This document shows, in pieces, positions 9,202 to 17,686 of a stretch of 64,000 nucleotides of DNA. This stretch comes from JAJRXC01 sp047639555 (GTDB lineage: Bacteria; Actinomycetota; Acidimicrobiia; Acidimicrobiales; Aldehydirespiratoraceae): contig JBLIOE010000013.1 in assembly GCA_047639555.1 (NCBI GenBank), positions 14,326 through 78,325 on the forward strand, in the 5' to 3' direction. Both the position numbers and the translations under genes were made by a program. Each line of letters opens with the position of its first letter. The stretch's first letter is position 1. Under the pieces are notes generated by a model. That model saw only the letters and a program-made list of their open reading frames with translations. It had not been told where the DNA came from and ran no database searches.

Positions 9202-11151
9202 CTACTTGCGGGCCGCGAGCGCCAGGTCGGCCATCTCGGAAACAATGGCCGCAAGGTCGTAGTCCTCAGGGGTAAACACCCGCGCCACGCCCGCGGCGAG
9301 CAGCGCGGTGCGGTCACCCTCGGGGATGATGCCCCCGACCGCCAGCGGCGCATCAACATCCATTCGACGCAGCTCAGCCTGGGTCGCGGCGACGAGCTCC
9401 ATATGGCTGCCCGACAAGATGCTCAGCGCAACGAGGTCGACATCCTCTTCCGCCGCAATACGAGCGATCTGCTCGGGAGTCTGGCGGATACCGAGGTAGA
9501 TGATCTCGAGTCCGGCGTCTCGGCCCGCCACGGCAATCTGTTCGGCCCCGTTGGAGTGACCGTCAAGGCCCGGCTTGGCCAGGAGTACGCGCGGCGGCCC
9601 GTCGGCGAGCGCTTGAATCCGGTCGGCGACGGCCCGCAGACCTTCCGATGATGGCCGAGCACCCAGCGCGGCACTCACACCGGTTGGGCCGCGGTATTCG
9701 CCGTAGACACCGCGGAGCGCATCCGCCCACTCGCCGGTGGTTCCGCCGGCATGGGCGAGGGCGATCGAGGGGGGCATCACGTTGGCGTCTGACCCTGCGG
9801 CGGCGACCAGGTCGGCGAGTGCGGCGGCGACCACATCGTCATCTCGCGCCGCCCGCCATTGTTCGAGATCGGCGAGCAGTTCTGATTCCACGGCCGGATC
9901 GGCCTGGAAAATACTCGCTGCTCCACCCAACGGCGAGGGCTCGGACTCAGTGAATTCGTTCACCCCGATGATTGAGAGGTCGCCTGACTCGATCCGGGCC
10001 CGGCGGAGCGCGTGTGATCGAACCAGGCGTCCCTTCAGCTCTTCGATTGCGGCGAAGGCACCGCCCATCTCGATGATCTCGTCGAGCTCAGCGCCGGCCG
10101 CTTCGGCCAACTCGGCCGTCTTCGCTTCGATGACGTGGGAGCCCGCGAAAATGTCGTCGTACTCCAGCAGGTCGGTCTCGTGGGCCAACACCTGCTGGAG
10201 CCGCAGTGACCACTGCTGATCCCACGGCCGGGGCAGACCAAGGGCTTCGTTCCACGCGGGCAGTTGAATCGAGCGGGCCCGGGCGTCCTTCGACAGGGTG
10301 ACGCCGAGCATCTCCATCGCGATGCGGTGCATGTTGTTTTCGGGCTGCTCGGCGGTGAGTCCGAGCGAGTTGACCTGTACGCCATAACGAAATCGACGGG
10401 CCTTGGGATCGGTGACGCCGTAGCGCTCGGCCGTGAGCTGATCCCACATCTGGGTGAAGGCCCGCATCTTGCAGGTCTCCTCTACGAAGCGGATGCCCGC
10501 GTTGACGAAGAACGAGATCGAGGCGACCACCGCGTCGAAGTCGTCAGCCGCAACCTGGCCTGACTCGCGCACGGCATCGAGCACATCGACCGCGGTCGCG
10601 AGGGCGAAGGCGATCTCCTGCACGGGTGTGGCGCCGGCCTCTTGGAGGTGGTACGAGCACACGTTGATGGGGTTCCACTTGGGTACCTGGTCGACGGTGA
10701 ACGCGATCGTGTCGGCGATGAGCCGGCGAGAGGGCTCGGGCGGGAAGATGTAGGTGCCGCGACTCAGATATTCCTTGACGATGTCGTTCTGGGTCGTGCC
10801 GCGAAGCGCCGAACGTTCGACACCTTGAGTTTCCGCATGGGCTACGTAGAGAGCGAGGAGCCACGCCGCCGGCGCGTTGATCGTCATGGACGTGTTCATC
10901 GCATCAACCGGAATCTGGTCGAGCAACGTGGACATGTGTCCGAGGTGCACCACGGGCACGCCGACCTTGCCGACTTCACCCTTGGCGAGCGGATGATCGG
11001 GGTCGTAGCCTGTTTGCGTCGGGAGGTCGAAGGCGATCGACAGGCCCGTCTGCCCTTTCGCCAGGTTGGTGCGATACAGCTCGTTACTCGCGGCGGCCGA
11101 GGAGTGCCCCGAGTATGTCCGCATGATCCAGGGCCGGTCCTTCGATGTCAT
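9202..11151 (-). CDS. meaA: Coenzyme B12-dependent ethylmalonyl-CoA mutase (MeaA/Ecm type)
   Basis: About 649 residues with a catalytic TIM barrel and a C-terminal B12-binding domain in one chain. The barrel opens RPWIMRTYSGHSSAAASNELYRTNL and carries GLSIAFDLPTQTGYDPDHP and the NTSMTINAPAAWLLALY stretch. The cobalamin domain starts near residue 521 and has the base-off DxHxxG motif at 530-535 (LDGHSNG). This architecture and the N-terminus match MeaA/ethylmalonyl-CoA mutase more closely than two-subunit methylmalonyl-CoA mutase. The reaction is (2R)-ethylmalonyl-CoA to methylsuccinyl-CoA in acetyl-CoA assimilation. I chose the ATG at 11151; the frame opens 21 codons earlier without homology. 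The other pathway genes are not in the window. Confidence 0.85.
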   Translation of the reverse strand: MTSKDRPWIMRTYSGHSSAAASNELYRTNLAKGQTGLSIAFDLPTQTGYDPDHPLAKGEVGKVGVPVVHLGHMSTLLDQIPVDAMNTSMTINAPAAWLLALYVAHAETQGVERSALRGTTQNDIVKEYLSRGTYIFPPEPSRRLIADTIAFTVDQVPKWNPINVCSYHLQEAGATPVQEIAFALATAVDVLDAVRESGQVAADDFDAVVASISFFVNAGIRFVEETCKMRAFTQMWDQLTAERYGVTDPKARRFRYGVQVNSLGLTAEQPENNMHRIAMEMLGVTLSKDARARSIQLPAWNEALGLPRPWDQQWSLRLQQVLAHETDLLEYDDIFAGSHVIEAKTAELAEAAGAELDEIIEMGGAFAAIEELKGRLVRSHALRRARIESGDLSIIGVNEFTESEPSPLGGAASIFQADPAVESELLADLEQWRAARDDDVVAAALADLVAAAGSDANVMPPSIALAHAGGTTGEWADALRGVYGEYRGPTGVSAALGARPSSEGLRAVADRIQALADGPPRVLLAKPGLDGHSNGAEQIAVAGRDAGLEIIYLGIRQTPEQIARIAAEEDVDLVALSILSGSHMELVAATQAELRRMDVDAPLAVGGIIPEGDRTALLAAGVARVFTPEDYDLAAIVSEMADLALAARK

Positions 11152-11229
11152 GACTCGTGAGGTTAGTTGTCGAGCTCCACGCGGCCCACTGCGCCCGCTG
11201 AAATCGACGGACAAGCCGCGGTCGACGCT

Positions 11230-12162
11230 TCAGCGGACGGTCGACTGGAACTTCTGCATCAGCCACGGTCCCGCCTGCACCGGCTCGTGAACGGGCGTTT
11301 CGTCAGCGCCAAGGCAGGTGGGGAGACACTCAATCGTGGCGTCCCAGTTCGCCATATGGAAGAAGGCGAACGATTGGCGCGGCTCGCCATGGTTGACGAC
11401 ACGATGCACCGTTGAACGCCATCGATCGTTCGTCCATTGGGCGATCGAGTCACCCAGGTTGACCACAAACGTGTCGGGTCGAGGTTCGACGGAAAGCCAG
11501 TCGCCGCCCGCGCTCTGGATCTCGAGACCGCTCACCCCGTCGGTTCGCAGGATCGTGAGCGTGCCGTAGTCGGCGTGGGCCCCGGCCCGGAGCGCACCCT
11601 CAGGGACCTCTTCGACTGTCGGATAACGAATCGCCCGCATCGACGTCATCGGACGATCGATCATTGGCGCGAAATGGTCCGCCGGAAGTTCGAGCGTAAG
11701 AGCCATGACCGACATCAACTGCTCGGCCACCGTGCTCAGCGCCCGGTAGTACGCGACCCAGGAGGCCTGAATTCCGGACGGCCGACGCGGCCATTGGCTC
11801 GGTTGCCGTATCCACTCTTCCTCGAGCGAACGGGCGTCAACATGCAGCCCGCAATCGGGGCCGACCGAGAGCGACTCCTTCAGATCAGGCACCGCGGCTT
11901 CGTCGCCGAGGGAACGGGCGAGCGCTTCGGTCTGCATCGCGGCATAGCCATAGGGGTACCCCGGCTCGGGAAAGGCCACATGCTGCTTCTCGTTGGGGGC
12001 AAGCGCAAAGAACTCGGCGGCCATCCACCAGGCGTTGTTGGCGATGGGCAATGGAATCGACGAGAGCGGAATGCGGAAGAAGCCGCTGGTCTCGCAGGCC
12101 CGACCCATCGTTTCGATTTGTTGTTCGAGCGGCGATTCGAGATCAATAATATCGAGCTGCAT
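11230..12162 (-). CDS. Isopenicillin N synthase-family 2-oxoglutarate/Fe(II) oxygenase
   Basis: A 310-residue non-haem iron oxygenase. The iron ligands are His196 and Asp198 (AHADYG) and His253 (TVHRVVN), and the 2-oxoglutarate carboxylate is bound by the RxS motif Arg262-Ser264. The N-terminal segment IIDLESPLEQQIETMGRACETSGFFRI is typical of the DIOX_N domain. GGAGA lies seven bases before the ATG at 12162, which decides this start over an upstream extension. The substrate is unknown. It is upstream of meaA on the same strand with a 78-base gap. Confidence 0.88.
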   Translation of the reverse strand: MQLDIIDLESPLEQQIETMGRACETSGFFRIPLSSIPLPIANNAWWMAAEFFALAPNEKQHVAFPEPGYPYGYAAMQTEALARSLGDEAAVPDLKESLSVGPDCGLHVDARSLEEEWIRQPSQWPRRPSGIQASWVAYYRALSTVAEQLMSVMALTLELPADHFAPMIDRPMTSMRAIRYPTVEEVPEGALRAGAHADYGTLTILRTDGVSGLEIQSAGGDWLSVEPRPDTFVVNLGDSIAQWTNDRWRSTVHRVVNHGEPRQSFAFFHMANWDATIECLPTCLGADETPVHEPVQAGPWLMQKFQSTVR

Positions 12163-12433
12163 TGTCAGTCTCCGAACAGGACATCGTAGGTGCATGTGGA
12201 CGCAACGAAGACAGGATCGAGCCACTCGCAGACGCCACGCATCAAGCCGACCGTCGATGAGTAAGCGTGAGCCGGCATTTTGAGCACCCATCGGCAATGA
12301 GCCCAAGACCTTCGCGGTAGGTCCCCGCCCGGTCGGCCGAGAACCCCGAGGCTCCCGCCGCCTCTACGATCAGCTTGTCTGCCGTGACACCCACTGAGGG
12401 GAACGTAGTGCTCCCTTCAGCCGCGGTGGCGCT

Positions 12434-12805
12434 CTACGCGAGTTTCTCCAGCCGGAGCTCGACGCCGTGCTCCCGGCCGGCATCAGACATCGCCTCGCGT
12501 ACCGACGTATCGAAGTCCCACACCCACACTTCGATCTCGTCGAGCCATTCGTCGAAGCCCAACGCCTCGTTCACTCGTTTCCGGATGAATCGAGCTGCGT
12601 CGAGTGTCTCGAGATCGAGATCGAGAACCCGTTCGCTCTCGATCACGGTGGAGGCGGCCACTTCGGGAGCGAGAGCCAATGCCTGTGCGATCGCGATATC
12701 GGTGAGCGCCTCGAGGTCACGGCCGCCGGAAGTTTCCGCCGCCTTTTTCGCCCGTCGCCGGATCTTCTTCCGCTCCGATTTCGATGGGCCGCTCACGTCA
12801 TTCAC
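12434..12805 (-). CDS. Hypothetical acidic/basic protein, unknown family
   Basis: A 123-residue protein that I do not recognise. It begins with a Lys/Arg-rich segment (SERKKIRRRAKKAA), then an Ala/Glu-rich helical region, and a C-terminal part with the aromatic run EVWVWDFD. There is no signal peptide, transmembrane segment or Cys. Third codon positions are strongly G/C, as in neighbouring genes, which supports coding. It is divergent from the hexapeptide acyltransferase at 12885. The 270 bases upstream of its 3' side (12163-12433) show no other convincing gene. Confidence 0.5.
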   Translation of the reverse strand: MNDVSGPSKSERKKIRRRAKKAAETSGGRDLEALTDIAIAQALALAPEVAASTVIESERVLDLDLETLDAARFIRKRVNEALGFDEWLDEIEVWVWDFDTSVREAMSDAGREHGVELRLEKLA

Positions 12806-12884
12806 GACCGCACGCTACCGGCATCACGCCGGCGCTCACGGGGCAGTCGAGATCCATGCGACGAGAGCGGTCTACGCTTTACCC

Positions 12885-13499
12885 ATGATGTCTGTTCGTA
12901 ATCGAACCCGACGCATCGTGGGCGGCGTCGTCCAGCGGGCGGGGCAGCTGATTCAAGACTTCGGGGCAATTCACCCCGGGTCGGCCGGGAGCGACGCCTT
13001 TGGCCATCTCGGCAAGGGCTGCGTGATCTCGTTTCCTCGCTCCTCCCTGTTTGGTCAAGCCGGCATCCACGTCGGAGCGGGCACGCTGATCGCGCCCTAC
13101 GCAAGCCTCGGCGCCGGGTATCCGTTCGATGACGTCCAGAACCCGCGCCTGGTGATCGGCGAGCGTTGTGTAATCGGATACCGGAGCGGGATTACCGCCC
13201 ACGAGTCGATAGTGATCGGCGACGACGTTTACTTCGGCCAAGACGTCTTTATCACCGACTCAAACCATGGCACCGACGATCCCGATCAACCAATCGGCCA
13301 CCAGTTCGGCCCTTGTTTACCCGTGCGCATCGGCGACGGCTCGTGGCTCGGCCACGGGTGTGTCGTTCTTCCCGGTGTCACGATCGGCCGCAACGCGGTC
13401 GTTGCCGCCGGTGCCGTCGTGCGCGAGGACGTGCCGGATCACTGTGTGGCCGCAGGTGTGCCGGCCCGCATCGTGAAGCGGCTTCATAGCGACCACTAA
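12885..13499 (+). CDS. Left-handed beta-helix (hexapeptide-repeat) acyltransferase
   Basis: About 204 residues with repeated hexapeptides ([IV]-G-x-x-x-x) through the whole chain, such as VIGERCVIGYRSGI, IVIGDDVYFGQDV and VVLPGVTIGRNAVVAAGAVV. It ends CVAAGVPARIVKRL, the closing motif of maltose/galactoside/serine O-acetyltransferases. The catalytic-type His is in DSNHGTDDPDQP. It should transfer an acetyl or acyl group from CoA to a sugar or similar acceptor. Two adjacent ATG codons (12885, 12888) are possible starts. Confidence 0.85.
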   Translation: MMSVRNRTRRIVGGVVQRAGQLIQDFGAIHPGSAGSDAFGHLGKGCVISFPRSSLFGQAGIHVGAGTLIAPYASLGAGYPFDDVQNPRLVIGERCVIGYRSGITAHESIVIGDDVYFGQDVFITDSNHGTDDPDQPIGHQFGPCLPVRIGDGSWLGHGCVVLPGVTIGRNAVVAAGAVVREDVPDHCVAAGVPARIVKRLHSDH

Positions 13500-13522
13500 C
13501 GAGCGACGACGGCCGAATCGCC

Positions 13523-14194
13523 TCAGACGATCGGGTTCTTGTACGTATCGAGATACGTGATCTCGGAGACCGGGGGTCGCTCGGCCGCCTTGAAGTCGGT
13601 GCCCTTCGTGTACGCCACCGGCAACAGGCCCGCTTGGGTCATGTGATCCGGGATACCAAGCAGTGCCCCGGCTTCTTGTTCGAGCCCAAGGTGCAAGGTC
13701 GTGAGACACGAGCCGAGCCCTCGGCTCCGGAGCGCGAGCTGGAAGCTCCAGACGGCCGGAAGGATTGAGCCCATGAGACCCGCCGCCGCACCAGTGATGT
13801 TGCCACCGCTGCGAGCATCGCCGGTTGCCTGATCGAGTCGCCCGATGATCAGCGGGATGACAAACACCGGTACGTGTTCGAGGTTGGCGGCCAGATAGCT
13901 CGCCGAACTCATCACCCGGCCAATCTGAGTATCGGTCGGCGTGTCGCCCGCCGCCGCGGCGAGATAGTCGCCACCGGCACGACGGTAGATCTCCGCCAGA
14001 GCGACGCGCTTCTCGGCGTCACGGATGACCATCCAACGCCAGCCCTGCTGGTTCGACCCGGTCGGCGCCTGCACCGCGAGCTGCAAACACTCGAGCAACA
14101 CATCGTTGGGCACTTCACGGTCGAGATCGAGACGCTTTCGCACCGACCGAGTGGTGGACAGGAGTGCGTCAGTTTGGGCGAGATCGAATTCCAT
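13523..14194 (-). CDS. Nitroreductase-family flavoprotein
   Basis: A 223-residue FMN-dependent oxidoreductase. The N-terminus TTRSVRKRLDLDREVPNDVLLECLQLAVQAPTGSNQQGWRW is the standard nitroreductase FMN-binding start, and LRSRGLGSCLTTLHL and LLPVAYTKG form the rest of the core. The ATG at 14194 follows GTGGGGG. Members reduce nitroaromatics or quinones or act as dehydrogenases on small substrates. The 5' end overlaps the 3' end of the upstream flavin monooxygenase by 26 bases, so the two are likely in one transcript. Confidence 0.85.
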   Translation of the reverse strand: MEFDLAQTDALLSTTRSVRKRLDLDREVPNDVLLECLQLAVQAPTGSNQQGWRWMVIRDAEKRVALAEIYRRAGGDYLAAAAGDTPTDTQIGRVMSSASYLAANLEHVPVFVIPLIIGRLDQATGDARSGGNITGAAAGLMGSILPAVWSFQLALRSRGLGSCLTTLHLGLEQEAGALLGIPDHMTQAGLLPVAYTKGTDFKAAERPPVSEITYLDTYKNPIV

Positions 14195-15701
14195 CCCCCA
14201 CTTTGGCACGCTCGCGGGAGCGATCCTCTCGTGGGGGGTTGGACAGTTCAAGCGCACCATCGATGAGGTCGCCGCGCTTCATCTGGCGATAGTCCTTCAG
14301 ATAGCTCTGGTGCACCCGCCACGGGGCGGCGCTGCCCTGAAGCGGAAACAGGTGGGCCGACCGTTGGACGTAGCCGGCCATCAAACCCAGCAGCGGTTCG
14401 GACGTGACCTTACGATCGTGGTTGCGCGGGGTCGCCTGCATCATGTCGCGCCTGCGGAGCTCACGCACGAGACGGGCGACATAGTCGCAAGTCAGGTCGC
14501 ACTTCAGTGTCCATGAGGCGTTGGTGTAGCCGACAGCCATCGCCAGGTTGGGCACACCTTCAAGCATCATCCCTTTGTAGGTGAGGATCAACGATGGGTC
14601 GATCGTCACGCCGTCGACCGAGATGTCCATTCCGCCGAGGAACAACAGCTCGAGCCCGGTCGCACTGACCACAACATCGGCCGCGAGTTCGACGCCGGAC
14701 TGCAGACGAATGCCGCCGGGGATGAACGAGTCGATGTGATCGGTGACGACCGTGACGTCGCCGCGGCCGATGGCCTTGAAGAGTTGGCCGTCGGGGTCGG
14801 CACAGAGCCGTTGATCCCATGGGTCGTAAGTCGGCGTGAAGTGTTGGCCGATGTCGTAGCCGTCGGGCAGTTCTCGTTCGACACCCTTCAGCAGCAGCGA
14901 CCGGACGACATTGGGGAAGCGTCGAGAGAAACGGAAGAAACCTTGCGAACTCAGCGCGGCTATCCAGCGCACGAGCGGGCCGGACCATTTCAGCGGTAAT
15001 ACCTTCTCGATCCCGCGAGCCATCGGGTTCTTGTAGGGCACGGCAGCGACATAGCTGGGTGAACGCTGCAGCATGGTGACGTGGGCCGCGTCGGGAACAA
15101 GTGATGGCACCAGCGTGACCGCGGTTGCTCCGCTGCCGATCACCACGATGTTCTTGCTGGTGCCATCGAAGTCGGCGGGCCAAAACTGGGGATGGATGAC
15201 CTCGCCATCGAAGTCGTCGATACCGGCGAAGTCGGGAACATGCCCGCGGTCGTAGCGGTAGTACCCCGAGCATGCGAAGAGAAAACCGGCCGTGAGTTCG
15301 ATGTGTTCGCCGGTGTCGACCCGTTCCGCGGTGACCTTCCAATGGCCATCAGCCGTCGACCAGTTGGCCGCGAGTACCCGATGACCAAACCGGATCTTCT
15401 TGTCGATTCCCTGGTCCGTTGCCGCATCGACGATGTAGTTGCGGATGTCTTCGCCATCGGCGATTGCGCGGTCGCCATCCCACGGTCGCCACGGGAAACC
15501 CAGCGTGTACATATCGGAATCGGAGCGGATGCCGGGATAACGAAAGATGTCCCAGGTGCCACCGATCGCGTCACGCGCTTCGAAGATGGCGTAGCTGGCA
15601 TCCGGACACGTGGCTTGTAGGTGGTAGCCCGCGTCGACTCCGGAAAGGCCAGCGCCGACAACGAGCACATCGAGGTGCTCCACCGCCAAAGCGTTGGTCA
15701 C
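14169..15701 (-). CDS. Second flavin-containing monooxygenase, Baeyer-Villiger type
   Basis: A 510-residue class B monooxygenase that parallels the enzyme at 6657. It has GAGLSG at 16-21, GGTWDIFRYPGIRSDSDM at 47-64, the FxGxxxHxxxWP fingerprint at 164-175 and GSGATA at 189-194. The start is the GTG at 15701, which shares four bases (GTGA) with the stop of the PF10118 gene upstream. A longer open frame continues into that gene but is spurious. The pairing with a ferritin-like metal hydrolase and a nitroreductase suggests an oxidative degradation unit, but the substrate is not evident. Confidence 0.9.
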   Translation of the reverse strand: MTNALAVEHLDVLVVGAGLSGVDAGYHLQATCPDASYAIFEARDAIGGTWDIFRYPGIRSDSDMYTLGFPWRPWDGDRAIADGEDIRNYIVDAATDQGIDKKIRFGHRVLAANWSTADGHWKVTAERVDTGEHIELTAGFLFACSGYYRYDRGHVPDFAGIDDFDGEVIHPQFWPADFDGTSKNIVVIGSGATAVTLVPSLVPDAAHVTMLQRSPSYVAAVPYKNPMARGIEKVLPLKWSGPLVRWIAALSSQGFFRFSRRFPNVVRSLLLKGVERELPDGYDIGQHFTPTYDPWDQRLCADPDGQLFKAIGRGDVTVVTDHIDSFIPGGIRLQSGVELAADVVVSATGLELLFLGGMDISVDGVTIDPSLILTYKGMMLEGVPNLAMAVGYTNASWTLKCDLTCDYVARLVRELRRRDMMQATPRNHDRKVTSEPLLGLMAGYVQRSAHLFPLQGSAAPWRVHQSYLKDYRQMKRGDLIDGALELSNPPREDRSRERAKVGDGIRSRPN

Positions 15702-16579
15702 GCGGCGCCCGCCAGCATGTGGTTGAGTCGACCTTCGTCGCCGAAAAGTTCGTCGCGCCACTGGTCGAGCAAGGCATCCGTGTCGTGGTCGTTGGGATGG
15801 AAGTCGACCCGGTTGTAGTCGCGGAGGTCTCGCCACACCTCGCGGGTGAACATGGGGCTGTTCTTCATGCGCTTGATGCTCGCACGAAGGTTGCCACGCC
15901 GGTAGGTCTCGCGATCTCGGAGTAGCGAGGTGAACACGTTGAAGGAGATGCCACCAAGGAAGGTGGCGGTGATCGCATTCATTTGACGTCGACGGGTCTT
16001 CTCCGAGCCGCCCACGGCCTTGTAGACGTCGAACGCCACGGCCTTGTGTTCGCACTCTTCCAGCGCGTGCCACAGCAACAAGTCACGAAGCTCGGGTATG
16101 CCGAGCTTCTTGCGGGCTTCTTCATTGCTGAGCAGCAGCGCCGCGATGGTGGCGGTGAAGTGCTCGAGCGCGGCGGTGGCCGCCAGGTTGCCCATTGGAG
16201 AGATGAACTTCTCGCGCATCCCGAGGCCGAACTTCGTGCTCCGCTCGAGGCGCTTGGTCGGGTAGCCAAGGTCGGCGAGCCGGTTGTTGAGTACTCGGTG
16301 TTCGCGACCGTGGATTGCCTCCTGGCCGATAAAGCCGGCGACGTCACGCTTGAGGTCGGCATCGTCGATCTGGTCGCGGAAGTTGCGGACCGAACGAACA
16401 AAGAAGTCTTCGCCATCAGGGAAGACAGAGGACAACACTGCAGCGAGATGGCTACCGATGAGGTCGCCGTCGCCGGCGAAGTGTTTTGGCAGCTCCGCGA
16501 GGGATTCCTCAAAGAACATCCGGCGGGTGGGGACCTTGCGGCCGGAGAGAGCGGACTTGGGGGTGATGGTTGCGGCCAT
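15698..16579 (-). CDS. PF10118-type predicted metal-dependent hydrolase (ferritin-like helical fold)
   Basis: A 293-residue all-helical protein. Conserved metal-site motifs are visible: FFVRSVRNF followed by GFIGQEAIHGREH, AALEHFTA, and LLWHALEECEHKAVAFDVY. The spaced Glu and Glu-x-x-His pairs resemble a di-iron site. The PF10118 family is annotated as metal-dependent hydrolase without firm biochemistry. It is translationally coupled (GTGA) to the flavin monooxygenase downstream, a common pairing for this family in actinobacteria by my recollection. Confidence 0.82.
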   Translation of the reverse strand: MAATITPKSALSGRKVPTRRMFFEESLAELPKHFAGDGDLIGSHLAAVLSSVFPDGEDFFVRSVRNFRDQIDDADLKRDVAGFIGQEAIHGREHRVLNNRLADLGYPTKRLERSTKFGLGMREKFISPMGNLAATAALEHFTATIAALLLSNEEARKKLGIPELRDLLLWHALEECEHKAVAFDVYKAVGGSEKTRRRQMNAITATFLGGISFNVFTSLLRDRETYRRGNLRASIKRMKNSPMFTREVWRDLRDYNRVDFHPNDHDTDALLDQWRDELFGDEGRLNHMLAGAA

Positions 16580-16617
16580 ACGAACACCATACGCACTAAT
16601 TGATGGAAAGTCTCAAT

Positions 16618-16633
16618 CTCTCAATTATGAGAG
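16618..16633. promoter_or_regulatory. Candidate operator: 6-4-6 palindrome CTCTCA-ATTA-TGAGAG
   Basis: A perfect inverted repeat with an AT spacer in an otherwise GC-rich genome. It sits between the divergent PF10118 gene (start 16579) and the LLM oxidoreductase (start 16699). The left part also forms a direct repeat TCTCAAT at 16611-16617 and 16619-16625. The geometry suits a dimeric helix-turn-helix regulator. No regulator gene is adjacent, so the binding protein is unknown. Confidence 0.4.
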
Positions 16634-16698
16634 GAGCGATGACTTTGGGAGACCTTCCGCCCTGCGTATGCTCAGTGCCCACCCCAAGGAGAACCGCG

Positions 16699-17631
16699 AT
16701 GGCTCACAAGTTTCGATTCGGCGTCCAGATGACCAACGCAACTCCAGGAATGACCTGGGGTGAAACCGCCCGCCGGATCGAGGAGCTCGGCTTCTCCGCG
16801 CTCGTCATGCCCGACCACTTCGAGGATCAGCTCGCGGTTACTCCCTCCCTCGCCGTCGCGGCGGCGGCCACAACCACTCTTCGAGTTGGTGCGCTGGTGT
16901 TTGGCAACGACTACCGCCACCCCGTCATCTTGGCGAAAGAAATGGCCACCCTCGATGTGTTGTCAGAGGGCCGTATGGAGTTCGGCATCGGGGCCGGCTG
17001 GATGAAGACCGACTACGACGCGGCGGGTTTGGACTACGAGCGTCCCGGGCTCCGCATCGAACGCATGCTCGAGTCGATTGAGATCATCCAAGGGCTCTTT
17101 GGTCCAGACCCCGTCACGTTCGCCGGCGACCACTACTCGATCACCAACATGAACGGCATGCCGAAGCCGGTCCAGTCCGCTCCCCCGCTCCTGATCGGCG
17201 GCGGCGGGAAGCGCATGCTCACTCTGGCCGCGCAACGGGCCGACATCGTGGGCGTCACCGCCAACCTGAAGGCGGGCGAGGTTGGAGCCGACGCCATCGC
17301 CGACATCACTCCCGCCCGGTTCGACGAGAAGTTGGAGTGGGTGCGAGCAGCGGCTGGCGATCGCATGGCGGACATCGAACTCAGCCCACTCGTGATGTCG
17401 ACTCAGGTTGTCGACGACCGTCAGGCTGCCGTCGAAGGAACCGCCGCCATGTTCGGCTTCTCCGTCGAAGACGCCGCAGCCACACCCATCTTGCTCATCG
17501 GTAGCCCCGACGAGATCGCCGAACAACTCGAAGAACGACGTGAGCGGTGGGGTTTCAGCTACATCGTCGTGCAGGGCCTCGATACCGCGATAGCTCTCGA
17601 ACCCGTTGTCGCGAAGCTGACCGGCAACTAG
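16699..17631 (+). CDS. LLM-class F420-dependent oxidoreductase
   Basis: A 310-residue luciferase-like TIM barrel. The opening KFRFGVQMTNATPGMTWGETARRIEELGFSALVMPDHF and the stretch VLSEGRMEFGIGAGWMKTDYDAAGLDYE fit a common actinobacterial F420-dependent subfamily. The putative F420/phosphate contact is the glycine-rich LLIGGGGKRML near residue 170. AAGGAG lies eight bases before the ATG at 16699, which rejects the upstream extension to 16600. The substrate is unknown. A candidate operator lies 66 bases upstream. Confidence 0.87.
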   Translation: MAHKFRFGVQMTNATPGMTWGETARRIEELGFSALVMPDHFEDQLAVTPSLAVAAAATTTLRVGALVFGNDYRHPVILAKEMATLDVLSEGRMEFGIGAGWMKTDYDAAGLDYERPGLRIERMLESIEIIQGLFGPDPVTFAGDHYSITNMNGMPKPVQSAPPLLIGGGGKRMLTLAAQRADIVGVTANLKAGEVGADAIADITPARFDEKLEWVRAAAGDRMADIELSPLVMSTQVVDDRQAAVEGTAAMFGFSVEDAAATPILLIGSPDEIAEQLEERRERWGFSYIVVQGLDTAIALEPVVAKLTGN

Positions 17632-17686
17632 CTCAGAGGACCAGCGGCCCCTGCCGTCGGCAGACTCTGCAATCGTCAGACCCGCG

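Noticed and set aside
11152..11229. Cobalamin riboswitch upstream of meaA
   Set aside because: The gap to the preceding gene is only 78 bases and no B12-box-like sequence is seen.
12375..12884. N-terminal extension of the hexapeptide acyltransferase
   Set aside because: The added sequence is Ser/Arg-rich, antisense to the 123-residue gene, and the beta-helix domain starts at the double ATG at 12885.
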